From positions 3,694,501 to 3,758,500 of the forward strand of contig NZ_NPJZ01000001.1 of NCBI RefSeq assembly GCF_002245895.1: a DNA stretch of 64,000 nucleotides. Reading direction: 5' to 3'. Source of the stretch: Rhodococcus sp. OK302 (GTDB lineage: Bacteria; Actinomycetota; Actinomycetes; Mycobacteriales; Mycobacteriaceae). A program made the position numbers and the translations under genes. Under the pieces are notes generated by a model, which was not told the DNA's origin, ran no database searches, and saw nothing but the letters and a program-made list of their open reading frames with translations. This document shows positions 61,226 through 64,000 of this stretch, piece after piece; positions within the stretch are counted from its first letter, which is position 1; each line of letters begins with the position of its first letter.

Positions 61226-62270
61226 CCTTTCTCGTCAACCGTCTACGTTCAGTCGTCGATTGTTGCGAGCTTTTGCATTCGGTGTGTGCGGGATACTCGT
61301 GACTGGCCTGTCAGCATGCGGGATTCCGGGAAATGATTCTTCGAACAAGTTCACTGTGGGTGTATTTCCGCTATACGTAAGCATGCCGGTTTGGGTAGCC
61401 CAGGAACAGGGGATATTCGAGCAGCACGGACTAGACGTCGATGTAAAGACGATCCTTTCGGGTCCGACACTTATTTCGGCGCTCAATTCCAACAGCATCG
61501 ATGTTATGCTCAACGGTGCCACAATCGCTCTTTCTGCTCGCGCGACTGGACAGCCGATAAATCTGATAACCCCGACAATTCCTTCATCGATCTATCACAT
61601 GATCGCGTCGAAGCAGGTTATCGATTCGTGTCCTTACGTAAACGACCCTTATCCGAAGCCTATTCTTTGTGCGAAAGGTAAGCGGATCGGTGTCGGTTCA
61701 TTAGGGACTGAGAGCCACATCGCGGGCATCACCATTCTTGAAGAGGCCGGCCTCGAGGAAACTGACGCTTCGTGGGTGCCTGCGGGTGGGGGAGAAGCAT
61801 TGGGCAGCTCAATGCAGCAGGGTCAGATCGACATCATGTTCGCCGAGGACACCGCCGCAACGTACGCAACCGAGGTGATCAACGTTGGATCGCCACTCGT
61901 GGATCTCAAGCACGACGGGCCGTTCGCTGACTGGTTCGGTAATGGAGCCTGGGCATTGGAGCCGCAATTGCAGCAGTCTCCCGAGAAGTATCAACAGTTT
62001 GCTGACGCTGTTGGTGACGCAATCGCGTGGATCAAGGACCCGGCGAACGTGGCGGAGGCGCGGGCTGTCTTCAAGAAGAACGCGCCCAATATCAGCGACC
62101 AGACAATCGATGGTGTGCTCGCATCCAGCACGAACAGTTTCGGGACAACCGCGACGTGCAGCAGCATCGAAACAATTACCAAGTGGCTGACCAAGACAAA
62201 TCAGATTGCCGAAGGCAAAGGTCCGACCACCTGCCGCGACATCGAGTGGAAGACCGCGACGTTCTCGTAA
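61215..62270 (+). CDS. NitT/TauT-type ABC importer, substrate-binding lipoprotein
   Basis: A 351-residue lipoprotein of the NMT1/THI5-like (COG0715-type) class, whose members bind nitrate, sulfonates, thiamine precursors, aromatic acids or riboflavin. The signal ends TGLSAC (lipid Cys about 35). The mature domain has VGVFPLYVSMPVWVAQEQGIFEQHGLDV, the classic opening (quoted in part: PVWVAQEQGIFEQHGL), and GVGSLGTESHIAGITILEEAG. Four further cysteines (SCPY, ILCAK, ATCSS, TTCRD) could form two disulphides. GTG start at 61215 with GGAG upstream, overlapping the regulator stop. Confidence 0.9.
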   Translation: MANSLSRQPSTFSRRLLRAFAFGVCGILVTGLSACGIPGNDSSNKFTVGVFPLYVSMPVWVAQEQGIFEQHGLDVDVKTILSGPTLISALNSNSIDVMLNGATIALSARATGQPINLITPTIPSSIYHMIASKQVIDSCPYVNDPYPKPILCAKGKRIGVGSLGTESHIAGITILEEAGLEETDASWVPAGGGEALGSSMQQGQIDIMFAEDTAATYATEVINVGSPLVDLKHDGPFADWFGNGAWALEPQLQQSPEKYQQFADAVGDAIAWIKDPANVAEARAVFKKNAPNISDQTIDGVLASSTNSFGTTATCSSIETITKWLTKTNQIAEGKGPTTCRDIEWKTATFS

Positions 62271-62345
62271 CAGCGCTCTCGAGCGCTGGCCTTCCGACGA
62301 TTGATGCGCCGAAGAACCTCACCTAGACCGGATCGGAGAACAGAC

Positions 62346-63251
62346 GTGACCAGTTATCAAGAATTGGTGTCGGCACCTGTCGATGCCGCCGATGATCACA
62401 AACGAACGAAGTTGCACACCTCAACACGTGGGACAACCAATGATGAGCGTATTGCCCCGGGCGTCCCGGCGATCTCTGTGCAAGGCGTAACCCACCATTT
62501 CCAACGACGAGGTGCCGAGCCAACCCTGGCCATCGACCACGTCTCTCTCGATATCGCCGAGCGCCAGTTCATTGCGATCGTTGGTCCCAGCGGCTGCGGA
62601 AAGACAACTTTGTTGAACCTTGTGGCCGGCTTGACCCCATTGCAGGAAGGGGTTATCGAGGTCCGCGGCACCAGTGTCGCGAAGCCCCGACGCGACGTCG
62701 GATATATCTCGGCGCGTGACTCGCTGCTCCCGTGGCGAACTGCGGAGGCCAACGTCGCCTACGGGCTCGAAGTCCGAGGGGTTCGTAAAGCCGAGCGGTT
62801 GGAAAAAGCTCGGCATTTCTTGGAGATGGTCGGCTTGAGCGGATTCGAAAGCAGCTACCGGTCTCAACTCTCGCAAGGTATGCGCCAACGGGTGGCGATC
62901 GCTCGAACACTTGCGACAGAACCGGAATTGCTTCTGCTCGACGAGCCCTTCTCGGCACTTGACCAGCAAACCAAGCTGCTCCTGGAGAACGCGTTCATAG
63001 AAATCTGGCAGAAGTCACAACGCACCGTGGTGATGGTTACACATGACATCGAGGAAGCAGTCGCGATGGCTGATCGAGTAGTCATGCTGTCGCATCGCCC
63101 AGGTCAGGTAATCGCGGACATCGAGGTCGACCTTCCACGTCCTCGGGACGCTGCCGAGATCCGGTACGACTCCCGCTTTCGCGAGATAACGCACGGCGTG
63201 TGGGAACTGCTTCGCAAAGAGATCGCCCAACTCGACATCGCACAGATTTGA
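62346..63251 (+). CDS. NitT/TauT-type ABC importer, ATP-binding subunit
   Basis: A 301-residue ATPase with an N-terminal extension of about 40 residues. Walker A is GPSGCGKTT, Walker B LLLLDEPFSALD, and the switch His is in VTHDIEEAV. The signature is LSQGMRQRV rather than LSGGMRQRV, and the Q-loop region reads YISARDSLLPW where relatives have a Gln (YVFQDDxLLPW). The domain is otherwise complete. GTG 62346 follows GGAGAACAGAC. Works with the permease encoded 11 bases downstream. Confidence 0.9.
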   Translation: MTSYQELVSAPVDAADDHKRTKLHTSTRGTTNDERIAPGVPAISVQGVTHHFQRRGAEPTLAIDHVSLDIAERQFIAIVGPSGCGKTTLLNLVAGLTPLQEGVIEVRGTSVAKPRRDVGYISARDSLLPWRTAEANVAYGLEVRGVRKAERLEKARHFLEMVGLSGFESSYRSQLSQGMRQRVAIARTLATEPELLLLDEPFSALDQQTKLLLENAFIEIWQKSQRTVVMVTHDIEEAVAMADRVVMLSHRPGQVIADIEVDLPRPRDAAEIRYDSRFREITHGVWELLRKEIAQLDIAQI

Positions 63252-63262
63252 GACCAGACGAC

Positions 63263-64000
63263 ATGACAACATCATCGACCCAGGACAAAGCTCAGCAGTT
63301 GGCTCCGGTCAGTGCTGTGGAGCAAGTACAGCCGGCTGTTGAAAAACGGCGGCGGCAGCGGTCCGTCAGCCCCACTTTGACGAAACTGCTGTCTCGACGC
63401 AACATTACGATTCTCACGATCCAGCTGATTGTGTTCGGCGGATTCCTCGCATTCTGGGAGATCGCCGTCCGAGCAGGCTGGGCCAGGGAGGTGTTCTATT
63501 CGAAGCCCAGTGCGATCTGGGATCAGTTGGTGGAATACCTGTCGGGTTCGGAGATATTTCTCGACAGTGTGACGACAATCAGCGAGACATTGCTCGGATT
63601 CGGTTTGGGTGCGGTGCTGGGTATTCCCGTGGGGCTCTTGCTCGGTCGGTACGCACTGTTCCGTTCCGTGAGCATGCCGTTTCTCACCGCACTCAATTCA
63701 CTTCCGCGAGTTGCACTCGCACCGATGTTCATTTTGTGGTTCGGTATCGGTCCTGAATCCAAGGTCTACCTTGTGGCAAGCGTGGTCTTCTTTATCGTGA
63801 TGGTGGCGACCGAGTCCGGCATCAGGACAATCGATCCGGACTTCATCATGATGGGCCGGGCAATCGGCTCCACTGAGCGTGGAATTTTCCTCAATATCGT
63901 CTTGCCGGCATCGGTACCGTCGCTGTTTTCCGGACTCAAGCTCGGCGCCGTCTATGCACTCCTCGCCGCGATTTTCGGTGAAATGCTGGCCGCTGACAAT
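63263..64000 (+). CDS. NitT/TauT-type ABC importer, permease (3' end outside window)
   Basis: The first 246 residues of an SsuC/TauC-like permease. A basic cytoplasmic N-terminus (1-55) precedes a membrane helix (about 58-75), then the family pattern: LPRVALAPMFILWFGIGPESK (quoted in part), the VFFIVMVATESGIR helix, and the EAA-type coupling loop GRAIGSTERGIFLNIVLPASVPSLFSGLKLG (given in part: IVLPASVPSLFSGLKLG). ATG 63263, 11 bases after the ATPase stop. The reading frame is still open at base 64000. Confidence 0.9.
   Translation, partial: MTTSSTQDKAQQLAPVSAVEQVQPAVEKRRRQRSVSPTLTKLLSRRNITILTIQLIVFGGFLAFWEIAVRAGWAREVFYSKPSAIWDQLVEYLSGSEIFLDSVTTISETLLGFGLGAVLGIPVGLLLGRYALFRSVSMPFLTALNSLPRVALAPMFILWFGIGPESKVYLVASVVFFIVMVATESGIRTIDPDFIMMGRAIGSTERGIFLNIVLPASVPSLFSGLKLGAVYALLAAIFGEMLAADN

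Noticed and set aside
1..64000. CRISPR arrays, rRNA or tRNA genes, prophage
   Set aside because: No regularly spaced repeats, no tRNA cloverleaf or rRNA signature, and no phage structural genes were noticed on either strand.

Overview
The window is a chromosomal segment of an actinobacterium of the Corynebacteriales, most likely Rhodococcus, possibly the R. erythropolis/qingshengii group. This is inferred from moderate-to-high GC with GTG/TTG starts, mycobacterial-type synteny at the left end (cyclophilin, metallo-beta-lactamase protein, hisS, and further on an Rv2578c-type radical SAM gene), EspC-type ESX proteins, an Rpf, a CmtR-type sensor and F420-type oxidoreductases. No rRNA, tRNA or CRISPR array was seen.

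Layout. 1-4455: housekeeping genes (cyclophilin, MBL hydrolase, hisS, membrane protein, mdh). 4567-7101: a small membrane protein, a thioesterase and a CmtR-like metal sensor overlapping a cation efflux pump. 7120-7781: two tandem copies of an approx. 40-residue hydrophobic protein. 7782-9544: an ESX-secreted EspC-like protein with a larger partner. 9643-11430: otsB and an rpf gene with a long leader and a CRP-type site. 11472-15478: secreted beta-propeller protein, CBS/nucleotidyltransferase, DUF5995-like protein, RidA. 15548-22853: a stress and repair block with HelR behind a rifamycin-associated element, a LexA-boxed radical SAM gene and the Hen1/Pnkp RNA-repair pair. 23779-31573: an exopolysaccharide-type operon (UDP-glucose dehydrogenase, beta-helix protein, UDP-xylose synthase, processive GT2, GalE, unknown). 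31630-39624: FBP zinc-finger protein, deazaflavin oxidoreductase, two tandem alpha/beta-hydrolase lipoproteins, an M23 lipoprotein and its deleted paralogue, a secreted protein and a CHAP hydrolase. 39653-48979: DHA2 exporter with TetR, PhnA, and a transport/energy block (SulP, P-type ATPase, PPK2) bracketed by two related PLDc_N membrane proteins.

49202-64000 (end): a catabolic-looking locus. A luciferase-like (LLM) monooxygenase, FAH-family hydrolase, divergent type II dehydroquinase-like protein, flavin reductase, a remnant of a 3-oxoacid CoA-transferase, an acyl-CoA ligase and a stand-alone riboflavin kinase run on the + strand. Wrecked TnpB insertion sequences follow, then a ribBA gene on the - strand, a PucR-type activator and a NitT/TauT-type ABC importer cut by the window end. 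The simplest reading is a two-component FMN-dependent oxygenase pathway that carries its own FMN supply, importer and regulator; the substrate cannot be read from sequence. This is the best candidate here for an undescribed system.
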